A DNA stretch of 9,887 bases from Bacillota bacterium (GTDB taxonomy: Bacteria; Nitrospirota_A; Leptospirillia; Leptospirillales; JAMCRA01): positions 1 to 9,887 of the forward strand of contig JAMCRA010000019.1 of NCBI GenBank assembly GCA_023380285.1, given 5' to 3'. The notes beneath the pieces are model-generated. The model searched no databases, was not told the origin of the DNA, and saw only the letters and a program-made list of their open reading frames with translations. Positions within the stretch are counted from its first letter, which is position 1; each line of letters starts with the position of its first letter. Below, one piece after another: positions 1-6,857 of this stretch. A program made the position numbers and the translations under genes.

Positions 1-215
1 TTTACATATTTTTCGTGCTGGTCGATCTGAACTTCAAAAAGACGGATCGAAAGAACAAGAAAACCGGCGCCGAGCAAAAAAAGGAGGGCAACCAGTCTCT
101 TTCTTGGCGTCGAAGCCAGCCGGAAGAAAGAGCCTCCACCGGGTATGAACCGTCTGTTTAAGCCGGAAGACGAACCGGATCCGGACAAGCCGCGAACACG
201 CGTATACTCCAGCAC
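1..215 (-). CDS. mrdA: Penicillin-binding protein 2 (peptidoglycan transpeptidase), N-terminal part only
   Basis: Only the first 71 codons are present; the gene runs off the left edge. The frame opens with GTG at 215, five bases after an AAGGTG ribosome-binding site (221-226), and follows an in-frame TAA. The product begins with about 40 polar residues rich in Ser, Gly and Arg. A single hydrophobic segment at about residues 41-58 (LVALLFLLGAGFLVLSIRLF) follows, then EVQIDQHEKYV. A short cytoplasmic tail, one membrane anchor and a 'RLFEVQ...Y' stretch are the usual start of class B PBPs. Position directly after mreBCD is the classical place for mrdA, the elongation-specific transpeptidase working with RodA and MreCD in the periplasm. 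The catalytic domain lies outside the window, so the name rests on anchor and context. FtsI is the alternative but is unlikely beside mreD. The 40-residue tail seems rather long. Confidence 0.75.
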   Translation of the reverse strand, partial: MLEYTRVRGLSGSGSSSGLNRRFIPGGGSFFRLASTPRKRLVALLFLLGAGFLVLSIRLFEVQIDQHEKYV

Positions 216-275
216 ATTTTCACCTTTTTAGCCGCTGGCCGACGACCGCTCTTTTCATTTTTCAATAAGCTCGCA

Positions 276-770
276 TCACCGGACAGGCATCCAGCCCCTC
301 AAAAGCCGCGTGCCATATATGCCAAGAATCAGGAAAGTAGCCATAATCCCTGTGTTGACCTCTGTTTCTGTGTCCTGGAAGATCCGGTGCAGTGACTGGG
401 GTTCACCCAATAATTCCTTGACTCCCCAGATGCCTCCAAGATAAACGGTCATAACCGACCAAAAAGCCAAAATCGCATTTCTCGGATGATCCCACCGTAT
501 TAGCGGGTATAAAAAATAAATCAGAAAAGACGCCCATTCAGCCCGAAAAATCCATCCAACCCATGAGCCCATATTCAAAACGGAAACCAGAAGACCTACA
601 GAAAACCCCATTATGAAGACACCCCATGGGGTGACATTGCGCATCACAAAAAAGAGGGTCAGCAGAAGCCAGTCCACACCCGCTTCCCAGAGTCCGCCAG
701 AGTTTTGAATCGACCCGCCTCCCAATAAAAGAATACAAGCGACGCCGATCCTGCTCCAGGAATTCTTCAC
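276..770 (-). CDS. mreD: Rod shape-determining protein MreD (membrane protein)
   Basis: The product is a very hydrophobic protein of 164 aa with about five membrane segments and few charged residues, matching the usual size (about 160-170 aa) and topology of MreD. MreD is the inner-membrane partner of MreC in the elongasome and helps position PBP2 and RodA. Sequence motifs in this family are weak, so the call depends mainly on position between mreC and mrdA. I place the start at GTG 770, which overlaps the mreC stop in a GTGA arrangement and has AGGA (774-777) just upstream, though its spacing of 3 bases is short. ATG codons at 785 and 806 would also open the frame but have no ribosome-binding site and need longer overlaps. 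Translation is probably coupled to mreC. Confidence 0.85.
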   Translation of the reverse strand: MKNSWSRIGVACILLLGGGSIQNSGGLWEAGVDWLLLTLFFVMRNVTPWGVFIMGFSVGLLVSVLNMGSWVGWIFRAEWASFLIYFLYPLIRWDHPRNAILAFWSVMTVYLGGIWGVKELLGEPQSLHRIFQDTETEVNTGIMATFLILGIYGTRLLRGWMPVR

Positions 771-1615
771 TTTTCCTGTTTCCATTTCAGGGACGACCGA
801 TCCCATTCACGAGGAGGCGTAAGTACATAAACCACCGAAAGGTCTGAAAAATTTTCCGTTGCCACAACGTCCAGTTTCTTGAAAAGCAGACCAGGGGAAG
901 GCCGGATGTTCTTGACAAAACCGATCGCTTCTCCGGGAGGAAAAAAACCGTCTTCCCCGCTCGTAACAACTGCCTGGCCTTTTTGAACAGGTGTCAGAGA
1001 AGGAATGTATTCCATTTCCATGGGATGCCCCACTCCCATACCTCGAAGAACCCCTTTTTGCTCACTCCCGGGAAGTAGACCTTCCATAGCAAAAAAGGAG
1101 TCTTCCAGCCATAGAACCTGGGAAAAGTCCGGAAACACTTTCACAACAAATCCGACCACACCTTGCGGTCCCATTACACCGTCTTTCCGGTGAACCCCCT
1201 GATCCTTCCCGCAATCGACGAGAAGAGTCCTGTGTCCCAAGGTAGGGTTGTCTGCGAGCAAACGGCAGGAAATCCCGCGACTCGCCACGCGATTTTTGAG
1301 TTCGAGAAGGGCCCGGAGCCGTTCGTTTTCAACCAAAAGCGATTCTGCCTTTTCAAGACGGGTCGATAGAAGGACTATTTCCTTCCGGAGCATTCTGTTT
1401 TCTTTTTCCGCCTCCATCAGATGAGCATATTCCCCCCAAAAGGAGGATGTGGTCCTGTAACTGTCCTGGAAAATCCCAAGAATTGATCTTATCAGCAGCA
1501 ATGGAGGACGAACGACAATTTTTTCAAATAGCGCCGGATAAAATCCCAGGAACAGGAGAAGAATTCCCATCAGGGAAAAGATTATGACAACCATTTTTCT
1601 TGTCAATCTTTGCAA
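767..1615 (-). CDS. mreC: Rod shape-determining protein MreC
   Basis: The product is up to 282 aa, a normal length for MreC. It has a membrane anchor at about residues 8-26, a coiled coil at about 67-112 rich in Glu, Leu, Arg and Lys, and then the periplasmic beta-barrel region, which includes GHRTLLVDCGKDQGV and VVTSGEDGFFPPGEAIGFV, both typical of MreC. MreC is the bitopic scaffold linking cytoplasmic MreB to periplasmic PBP2. The gene lies 25 bases after mreB and overlaps mreD by 4 bases. The start is uncertain: TTG 1615 gives the longest product but is only 2 bases from AGGAG (1618-1622). TTG 1606 (11-base spacing) and ATG 1594 (residue 8, immediately before the anchor) are alternatives. 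All keep the anchor and the rest of the protein intact. Confidence 0.93.
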   Translation of the reverse strand: MQRLTRKMVVIIFSLMGILLLFLGFYPALFEKIVVRPPLLLIRSILGIFQDSYRTTSSFWGEYAHLMEAEKENRMLRKEIVLLSTRLEKAESLLVENERLRALLELKNRVASRGISCRLLADNPTLGHRTLLVDCGKDQGVHRKDGVMGPQGVVGFVVKVFPDFSQVLWLEDSFFAMEGLLPGSEQKGVLRGMGVGHPMEMEYIPSLTPVQKGQAVVTSGEDGFFPPGEAIGFVKNIRPSPGLLFKKLDVVATENFSDLSVVYVLTPPREWDRSSLKWKQEK

Positions 1616-1640
1616 AGCTCCTGGCCTGAAGACAAAAAAG

Positions 1641-2672
1641 CTAATCCCGGATGGAAACCTTTTTCAGGACATCCAGTTCCTCGAGCGTTTTACCTGTCCC
1701 CATCACGACAGTTGTCAGAGGATTGTCAACTGTCACGATAGGCAGGTGAATCTCGTCCCGGATTCGCATATCGAAACCCCGGAGCATCGATCCTCCCCCC
1801 GTCAGAACGATTCCCCTGTCGATAATGTCCGCAGACAATTCCGGAGGGGTGTTTTCAAGCGTTTTCTGGATAGTCTGGATAATGCGGGAGATCGTGTCAG
1901 ACAGGGCTTCACGGATCTCTTCCTCGGTTACTTTCAGGGTTTTCGGCAAGCCATGAACGAGGTCTCTGCCTTTGATCACCATGGACCGAGGTTCGCTCTG
2001 GGCACAAGCAGACCCGACCTCCATTTTGATCCGTTCACCCATGGCATCGCCGATCAATAGATTATGTTTCTTCCGGATGTAGTGGATGATGTCTTCATCC
2101 ATCTGATCCCCCGCAACCTTGATGGATTCGCTGTAAACAATACCCCCAAGAGAGATGACTGCGATATCCGTTGTCCCCCCACCAATATCAATCACCATAT
2201 TACCCGAAGGCTCCATGATGGGAAGCCCCGCTCCGATAGCCGCTGCCAACGGTTCTTCTATGAGGTAGACTTCTCGGGCTCCGGCAAGCCTTGCCGAATC
2301 TTTCACGGCCCGTTGCTCAACCTGAGAGATTCTCGATGGAATGCACACAACCATCCGTGGACGGACGAATGTCGATCTCTGATGAACCTGATTGATAAAG
2401 TAGGAGAGCATCTGCTGGGTCACGTCCGGATTGTCTATGACACCGTTTCGCATGGGACGCACAGCCACGATGTTGCCTGGAGTCCGCCCAAGCATCTTTT
2501 TGGCTTCATGCCCGATCGCAAGAATCTGGTCCGTCTTCTGGTCGATCGCCACGATTGACGGCTCATTGATGACAATCCCCTTGCCTCTCACGTACACAAG
2601 CGTATTGGCCGTTCCAAGATCGATCGCAAGATCTTGCGACAGAAATCCGAACAAGCTGGCCAGCAAAGACAA
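1641..2672 (-). CDS. mreB: Rod shape-determining protein MreB (actin-like)
   Basis: MreB is the bacterial actin homologue. It forms ATP-dependent membrane-bound filaments that steer lateral wall synthesis through MreCD, RodA and PBP2. The actin-fold signatures are clear. The first phosphate loop DLAIDLGTANT is at about residues 14-24, IEEPLAAAIGAG with the catalytic Glu at about 138-149, the second loop DIGGGTTD at 162-169, and the adenosine motif LTGGGS at 290-295. I start the gene at TTG 2672, five bases after a perfect AGGAGG (2678-2683). This gives 343 aa and the N-terminus MSLLASLFGFLSQDLAIDLG, matching the family's usual length and start. The frame is open upstream to GTG 2729, but that would add 19 residues absent from the family and overlap the preceding gene. 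It follows the RDD gene by 53 bases and leads into mreC. Confidence 0.97.
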   Translation of the reverse strand: MSLLASLFGFLSQDLAIDLGTANTLVYVRGKGIVINEPSIVAIDQKTDQILAIGHEAKKMLGRTPGNIVAVRPMRNGVIDNPDVTQQMLSYFINQVHQRSTFVRPRMVVCIPSRISQVEQRAVKDSARLAGAREVYLIEEPLAAAIGAGLPIMEPSGNMVIDIGGGTTDIAVISLGGIVYSESIKVAGDQMDEDIIHYIRKKHNLLIGDAMGERIKMEVGSACAQSEPRSMVIKGRDLVHGLPKTLKVTEEEIREALSDTISRIIQTIQKTLENTPPELSADIIDRGIVLTGGGSMLRGFDMRIRDEIHLPIVTVDNPLTTVVMGTGKTLEELDVLKKVSIRD

Positions 2673-2677
2673 TGGAG

Positions 2678-2683
2678 CCTCCT
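2678..2683 (-). promoter_or_regulatory. Ribosome-binding site of mreB
   Basis: Minus-strand AGGAGG five bases before TTG 2672. It is the strongest Shine-Dalgarno match I noticed in the window and decides the mreB start in favour of TTG 2672 over GTG 2729. It lies in the 53-base gap after the RDD gene. Confidence 0.85.
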
Positions 2684-2725
2684 CAAGAACTATTGAAATC
2701 TGTTGGACTCGGGCATTGAGAATCT

Positions 2726-3175
2726 TCACGCCGCCACAGGTGGTCGTTCCTCCTTAACCACCACGCGTGTCTGGGCAAGGTCGTCCCCAAGTCTCCTGGC
2801 CGAACGTTGACCGACCATCAGAAGAAACTCCAGTCCGACAATGCACACAAAAAGGAACGGTCCTGCATAAGGGATCAGGGAAAAGAGAAAAGCTCCTCCG
2901 ATCGTCAGGTTCCGAACCGTTGATTCAAAAAAACGGCAAGGAGCTTCTTCCTTTCTTAGAACCTGAAGTCCTGTCAGACGCTTTCCCAGGCTTCTTCCTC
3001 CTGGAAGACCGTCAGCCACCAGAAGATAGGCAACCCCCCCCGCGTCGCCTACAAGAGGAGCATTCAGCAACTCACCAACTTTTTCGAAAGCTACTGCCAC
3101 CAGGAGGTCGACAAATTTCGACAAAATTCTGTCGAAAAGGAAGGATCCCCTCTCTGAAATTTCCAGGAATCTCAT
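2726..3175 (-). CDS. RDD-family small membrane protein
   Basis: The product is 149 aa. It shows the RDD-family pattern: an early Arg and Asp in a hydrophobic helix (R16, D23 in DRILSKFVDLLV), the central GGRSLGKRLTGLQVL motif (about 59-73) after the first membrane pair, further hydrophobic stretches at about 93-102 and 105-121, and a closing RRLGDDLAQTRVVV (127-140). RDD proteins are multi-pass membrane proteins of mostly unknown role; some have been linked to transport. ATG 3175 is supported by GGAG (3182-3185) six bases upstream. The gene sits between rpe and mreB on the same strand. Its place beside mreB might hint at an envelope role, but nothing in the sequence shows one. A hairpin overlaps its ribosome-binding site (see the 3183-3217 entry). 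Confidence 0.85.
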   Translation of the reverse strand: MRFLEISERGSFLFDRILSKFVDLLVAVAFEKVGELLNAPLVGDAGGVAYLLVADGLPGGRSLGKRLTGLQVLRKEEAPCRFFESTVRNLTIGGAFLFSLIPYAGPFLFVCIVGLEFLLMVGQRSARRLGDDLAQTRVVVKEERPPVAA

Positions 3176-3182
3176 CTCGATC

Positions 3183-3217
3183 TCCGGAGTCTGCCCGGAC
3201 CGGGTTGCGGCTCCGGA
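3183..3217 (-). promoter_or_regulatory. Hairpin over the ribosome-binding site of the RDD gene
   Basis: On the minus strand TCCGGAG (3217-3211) is complementary to CTCCGGA (3189-3183), a perfect 7-bp GC-rich stem with a 21-base loop. The loop itself contains the inverted sequence CCCGGTCCGGG. The 3' arm covers three of the four bases of the GGAG Shine-Dalgarno (3182-3185) of the RDD gene. There is no following T-run, so it does not look like a terminator. A role in translational control is inference; it could also be chance. Confidence 0.4.
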
Positions 3218-3317
3218 AAGACTGTAAGGAAAAAGCTACACATAACAATGTAAAATTGCAACGAAAAATCAATTTCAAACCCGAATATGAGAAATTCCTC
3301 CAGCAATATTTCGGAAC
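3218..3317 (-). promoter_or_regulatory. AT-rich intergenic segment, possible internal promoter
   Basis: Together with the adjacent hairpin this forms the largest gap inside the gene run (142 bases, 3176-3317), and it is clearly more AT-rich than its surroundings. Minus-strand TTGAAA (3273-3278) and TTGATT (3267-3272) could serve as -35 elements, with TACATT (3247-3252) or TGTTAT (3242-3247) as -10 elements. None of the pairings has ideal 16-18 base spacing (20 and 19 bases), so the promoter is weakly supported. It would be the natural place to transcribe the RDD-mreBCD-mrdA block separately. Confidence 0.3.
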
Positions 3318-4013
3318 TCAGGAGGACATCCCCACACCTGCTGCCCTACGCAGACGCGCTATCGCTTCTTCGTAGGGAGGGTTCCGGAAAACAGCTGTCC
3401 CGGCCACCAGTACATCAGCACCTGCAAGGACCACCTCGGACGCGGTGACGGGAGAAATCCCTCCATCCACTTCGATACGGAATGACAGATTCGGACGGCT
3501 TTCACGCATCTGTTTCACCCTCGAGATCTTTTCCCGCATTTCCCCGAGGTAGGATTGCCCACCGAACCCGGGATTCACCGTCATGACCAGAACAAGATCG
3601 ACCAAGTCGAGAACATCCTCGAGGAGGAACGCCGGAGTGGACGGATTTAGCGCCACTCCTGCCGAAAATCCCATTTGACGAATCCTGCGAAGAAGACGGT
3701 TCAGATGGACATCCGATTCCTGATGAACGATAACCCGATCCACTCCGGCTTCTTTCAATTCATCAAGATACGTGTCCGGGTGCCAGACCATCAGATGTGC
3801 TTCGAGAGGGATGCTGGAGAAAGGACGGATCGACTCAATGACTCCTGGCCCGAATGTCAGATTCGGAACGAAATCCCCATCCATGACATCCAGATGTATT
3901 AAATCGGCCCCGGAAGAAGAAATCCTAGTGACTTCTTCTCCCAGACGAGAGAAATCCCCTGCCAGAAGGGATGGGGCAATAAGAATTTCTTTTTGAAAAG
4001 ATCCCTCGCTCAA
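3318..4013 (-). CDS. rpe: Ribulose-phosphate 3-epimerase
   Basis: This cytosolic TIM-barrel metalloenzyme interconverts ribulose 5-phosphate and xylulose 5-phosphate in the pentose phosphate pathway and the Calvin cycle. The product is 231 aa, close to the usual 220-230. Family signatures are complete: IAPSLLAGDF (12-21), IHLDVMDGDFVPNLTFGP (39-56) with metal ligand H40 and acid/base D42, EAHLMV with H73, VNPGFGGQ (146-153), and EVDGGI with D183. It starts at TTG 4013, overlapping the htpX stop by 4 bases (TTGA), with GAGG in the end of htpX eight bases upstream. Translation is therefore probably coupled to htpX. Rpe is also commonly found near def and fmt in other bacteria, so the neighbourhood supports the call. 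Confidence 0.97.
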   Translation of the reverse strand: MSEGSFQKEILIAPSLLAGDFSRLGEEVTRISSSGADLIHLDVMDGDFVPNLTFGPGVIESIRPFSSIPLEAHLMVWHPDTYLDELKEAGVDRVIVHQESDVHLNRLLRRIRQMGFSAGVALNPSTPAFLLEDVLDLVDLVLVMTVNPGFGGQSYLGEMREKISRVKQMRESRPNLSFRIEVDGGISPVTASEVVLAGADVLVAGTAVFRNPPYEEAIARLRRAAGVGMSS

Positions 4014-4897
4014 AACGCGTGCCTCATGGGGGACGGAGCTGAGGGAACCATCCGTTCAAGCCTCCGGATTCGTTCTTCCGTTTGGGGATGTGTTGAAAAC
4101 AGGGAAAGAAGTCCTCCCCCCTTGAATGGTTCCAGGATAAAAAGATGCGCAGTGGATGGGTTCGCGTTCATCGGCTCCTGCGCAACACCACGTTCAAGTT
4201 TCGCCAAAGCCCTGGCAAGGAAAAGAGGATTGCCGCACAATTTCGCTCCTCCTTCGTCCGCCATGAACTCCCGGGATCTTGAAATAGCCATCTGGATCAG
4301 AAAACTTGCGATCGGCGCCAGAAAGATCATGGCAATATCGCCCAGCCCTCCCCCTTCCCGCTCCTCTCTTTCTCTTCCCCCGAAAATAGCAGCCCACTGA
4401 GCCATATTGGCAATCATCGTAATCGCACCGGCAATCGATGCCGCTATCGTCGAAATGAGGGTGTCTCTGTGAATCACATGAGTCAACTCATGTCCCAGAA
4501 CACCGGAAAGCTCTTCCGGTGTCAAAAGATCCAGAATACCCGTCGTCACAGCAACCGCTGCATGTTCGGGGTTTCTTCCGGTCGCAAAGGCGTTTGGGGA
4601 AGAATCATCAATAATGTAAAATTTCGGTACCGGAATACCTGCCCTCCTTGCAAGAGCGACAAGAATATCGTGGATTTCCTTGAGACGGGGTTGCCCTAAC
4701 ATTTCGGGTGTCACTTCCGTCGCTCTGTACATGGACAGGATGATTCGATCGCTAAACCAATAGGATCCGGCATTGATGAGCAGAGAGAAGCCCAGGGCCA
4801 GGATCATCCCCGCATCTCCCCCCCAGTGTTTTCCAAGAAAAAGGAGGACTCCCGTCAACGCACCGAGAAAGAGCACGGACTTCACGGAATTGATCAT
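4010..4897 (-). CDS. htpX: Membrane zinc metalloprotease HtpX (M48 family)
   Basis: HtpX is an inner-membrane protease that degrades misfolded membrane proteins, with its active site facing the cytoplasm. The 295-aa product matches the family (about 285-300 aa). Two N-terminal membrane segments lie at about 7-21 and 30-46. The catalytic region has SSPNAFATG (99-107), the zinc motif HELTH (136-140, Glu137 catalytic), the third ligand E210 in SRSREFMADEGGA, and FSTHPQTEERIRRLE (267-281). Two further hydrophobic stretches (about 148-170 and 187-204) flank a charged Glu/Arg/Gly-rich linker. ATG 4897 is preceded by GGAGG twelve bases and GGGG about four bases upstream. It follows fmt by 52 bases and overlaps rpe by 4 bases. 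No heat-shock promoter is evident in front of it. Confidence 0.96.
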   Translation of the reverse strand: MINSVKSVLFLGALTGVLLFLGKHWGGDAGMILALGFSLLINAGSYWFSDRIILSMYRATEVTPEMLGQPRLKEIHDILVALARRAGIPVPKFYIIDDSSPNAFATGRNPEHAAVAVTTGILDLLTPEELSGVLGHELTHVIHRDTLISTIAASIAGAITMIANMAQWAAIFGGREREEREGGGLGDIAMIFLAPIASFLIQMAISRSREFMADEGGAKLCGNPLFLARALAKLERGVAQEPMNANPSTAHLFILEPFKGGGLLSLFSTHPQTEERIRRLERMVPSAPSPMRHAF

Positions 4898-4949
4898 TGC
4901 ACCCCTATACCTCCGAAGAACATTTTCGATTGTCCGGAATCTGCAAAAT

Positions 4950-5909
4950 TCACGTCGAATTCAGGAACGTTCCCGGCAAGGACCGGTGTCCCCTTAAAAA
5001 TTCCTTTGATAGCATCACTTTTCCCCCCGCCTTCTGGACTTCCCGAACGCAATAGACCCCGGTGTCACAGCCGACGAGTATCTCCTGATTCGGCCCTTCA
5101 CACACCATTCCGGGGTTGCCGGCGTTCGCGAATCCGTCTTCCCAGACGCATCCGGAAAGAATTTTTAGAACCCCCAGCGCGGAGTCGCAAAATGTTCCTG
5201 GCCACGGGGTCAAAGCCCGTACATGGCGGTCGACATCCTCCGCAGACCATGTGAAATCCAGTTTTCCAGTCTCTTTGCGGATCAAGGGCGCCAATGAGGC
5301 ATCTCCGTTTTGAGGAACCGGGTGAATCTCCCCTGAGAGATAAGCCGAGAGCCTATCCAGAAGAAAGGGTGGGCCTTGATTCATCATTTTTTCCGTCAGG
5401 GTCAACGCTGTTTCCATCGAATCCACTGATATCGGCCAGCGGTCCAGAACAGGTCCCGTGTCCATTCCTTCATCCATTTTCATCAACGTCAGCCCCGTGA
5501 CGGACAATCCTTTCAGGATAGCCCACTGGATCGGAGAGGCACCGCGCAGTTCCGGCAAAAGGGATGCATGAATGTTCAGACAACCGAAACGGGGAAATTC
5601 GAGCATCTCCTTCGGAAGAATCTTACCATAAGCTACAACAACAATGACATCGGGAGACCACTCCCGCAAGGTTTTCCAGTCTTCCGCATTTTTAAGAGAG
5701 ACGGGTGTCATGACGGGGATCCCATGTTCTTCTGCAGCTTTCCGGACAGGAGAAGGAAAGACCTTGTAGCCCCGACCAGCCGGTTTATCCGGGCGCGTGA
5801 GGACTCCGACGACAGGATAACCTCTCCGCACCAACGCATTCAGAAAGGGAACTGCAATCCCGGGAGTTCCCATGAAAGCCACACGAAACCGTCCAGGGTC
5901 AAAAGACAT
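4950..5909 (-). CDS. fmt: Methionyl-tRNA formyltransferase
   Basis: Fmt transfers a formyl group from 10-formyl-tetrahydrofolate to initiator methionyl-tRNA. The product is 319 aa against about 315 for the E. coli enzyme. The N-terminal catalytic domain shows FMGTPGIAVPFLNAL (12-26), TRPDKPAGRG (38-47), VVAYGKILPKE (91-101), LNIHASLLPELRGASPIQW (111-129) and MDEGMDTGP (145-153). The catalytic Asn112, His114 and Asp150 are all present and align with N106, H108 and D144 of E. coli with a constant offset. The C-terminal tRNA-binding barrel begins around residue 210 with ETGKLDFTWSAEDVDRHVRA. ATG 5909 overlaps the def stop by 11 bases, and an AGGG lies in the end of def upstream, so translation is probably coupled to def, its functional counterpart. 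Confidence 0.97.
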   Translation of the reverse strand: MSFDPGRFRVAFMGTPGIAVPFLNALVRRGYPVVGVLTRPDKPAGRGYKVFPSPVRKAAEEHGIPVMTPVSLKNAEDWKTLREWSPDVIVVVAYGKILPKEMLEFPRFGCLNIHASLLPELRGASPIQWAILKGLSVTGLTLMKMDEGMDTGPVLDRWPISVDSMETALTLTEKMMNQGPPFLLDRLSAYLSGEIHPVPQNGDASLAPLIRKETGKLDFTWSAEDVDRHVRALTPWPGTFCDSALGVLKILSGCVWEDGFANAGNPGMVCEGPNQEILVGCDTGVYCVREVQKAGGKVMLSKEFLRGHRSLPGTFLNST

Positions 5910-6432
5910 ACTTGCCCTTTCTTCCCTTTTTTTCGATCGCCCGTATTTCCCTAAGAAGGCGGAGCTTGTCCCATCGCGTCATCCGTTCGGACAACAAAAC
6001 CCCTTCCAGATGGTCCATCTCATGCTGGATCAAACGGGCAAAAAGTCCTTCTCCTTCCAGAACCAAATCCTTTCCTTCCAAGTCGACACCCTTGATCTCT
6101 ATCCGGAAGGCTCTCTCGACCGGAACAAAAATCCCCGGAAAGCTGAGGCAGCCTTCTTCTGCGGTAACAGTACCTTCTCTTGCTGAAATCACAGGGTTGA
6201 TCACCGTCACGGGGGTCCGATGACCGGGATCGGCACGCCTGTTCATATCGAAAACAAAGAACCTCTGATTGCATCCGACCTGCGGCGCGGCAATCCCGAT
6301 CCCCGGAACCATGTAAAGCAGTTGGAACATTCCGCGGACGAGATCAGACAATTCCTGGTCGATCCGGGTAACATCGGTTGACTTGACCAAAAGACGGGGA
6401 TCGCCATAAGACAAGATTCCAGTGGGTTTCAA
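5899..6432 (-). CDS. def: Peptide deformylase
   Basis: This metalloenzyme removes the formyl group from the N-terminal methionine of nascent proteins. The product is 177 aa, normal for the family. All three signature motifs are intact: GIGIAAPQ (44-51), EGCLS (93-97, Cys95 metal ligand) and QHEMDH (136-141; His137 and His141 metal ligands, Glu138 catalytic). The N-terminus ILSYGDPRLLVKSTDV is also typical. It starts at TTG 6432, overlapping the upstream stop by 4 bases (TTGA), with AGGGA eight bases before it. fmt follows with an 11-base overlap, the common def-fmt pair. Confidence 0.98.
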   Translation of the reverse strand: MKPTGILSYGDPRLLVKSTDVTRIDQELSDLVRGMFQLLYMVPGIGIAAPQVGCNQRFFVFDMNRRADPGHRTPVTVINPVISAREGTVTAEEGCLSFPGIFVPVERAFRIEIKGVDLEGKDLVLEGEGLFARLIQHEMDHLEGVLLSERMTRWDKLRLLREIRAIEKKGRKGKYVF

Positions 6433-6857
6433 TCGGGGATTCCCTGCCTTGTTACCTTCTGATCTGTCTGTTTTCCCGGATCGTTCGGACGAATTTTTCC
6501 CGAAACACGAACTTGGAAGACCTTTTCCGCACCAAACTCATACTGATCCGGATGGGCAAAGCGGAAAGTGACACGATGTCGTCCCGGAGGCAAATGGTCG
6601 ATCACGATTCGGACCGGAGCATCTCCCCCGATACTTCTCACGACAAGCTTGACTCCGTCCAGGCGGACATCGACAAGACTCTCGCGACGGTTTCCAACCC
6701 AGAAAACGGCCGTACTTCCATGGGGATCACGCGTGTCGTCCATCCTGACATCGGGAACGGGGTTGTCTTTCGGGACTCCGGCATCCGCCGGAATAGCGAC
6801 AAGGTGGGTCCACAAGAAGCAAAAACCTATCGTCAGGAATGGGCGGCGACGAGCCAT
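6429..6857 (-). CDS. Small secreted or periplasmic protein of unknown function
   Basis: I do not recognise this 142-aa protein. It starts with three arginines (MARRRP), a hydrophobic stretch to about residue 22 and a likely signal peptidase site after IPADA, so it is probably exported. The mature part is about 115 residues with alternating hydrophobic and polar residues suggesting beta strands, including VFWVGNRRES, VRIVIDHLPPGRHRVTFRF and EKVFQVRVSGKI. This looks like a small beta-sandwich (PEGA- or Ig-like) domain, but that is only a structural impression. The tail is polar, and no cysteines or catalytic motifs stand out in the mature region. ATG 6857 lies 25 bases inside the esterase gene, and the signal peptide supports this start. 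The stop overlaps the def start by 4 bases, so it is embedded in the operon and probably a real gene. Confidence 0.8.
   Translation of the reverse strand: MARRRPFLTIGFCFLWTHLVAIPADAGVPKDNPVPDVRMDDTRDPHGSTAVFWVGNRRESLVDVRLDGVKLVVRSIGGDAPVRIVIDHLPPGRHRVTFRFAHPDQYEFGAEKVFQVRVSGKIRPNDPGKQTDQKVTRQGIPD

Noticed and set aside
1628..1660. T-run after the mreB stop as an intrinsic terminator.
   Set aside because: The only possible stem is six A-U pairs (AAAAAG with CTTTTT) around a long loop, and mreC starts within 25 bases.
1584..2558. Plus-strand open frames of 158 and 164 codons opposite mreB.
   Set aside because: mreB is certain on the minus strand; these are mirror-frame shadows with no motifs or ribosome-binding sites.
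4894..4923. Nine-codon frame overlapping the htpX start in ATGA form.
   Set aside because: It has no ribosome-binding site, is extremely short, and its sequence is largely the GGAGG-containing region before htpX, so it is likely chance.
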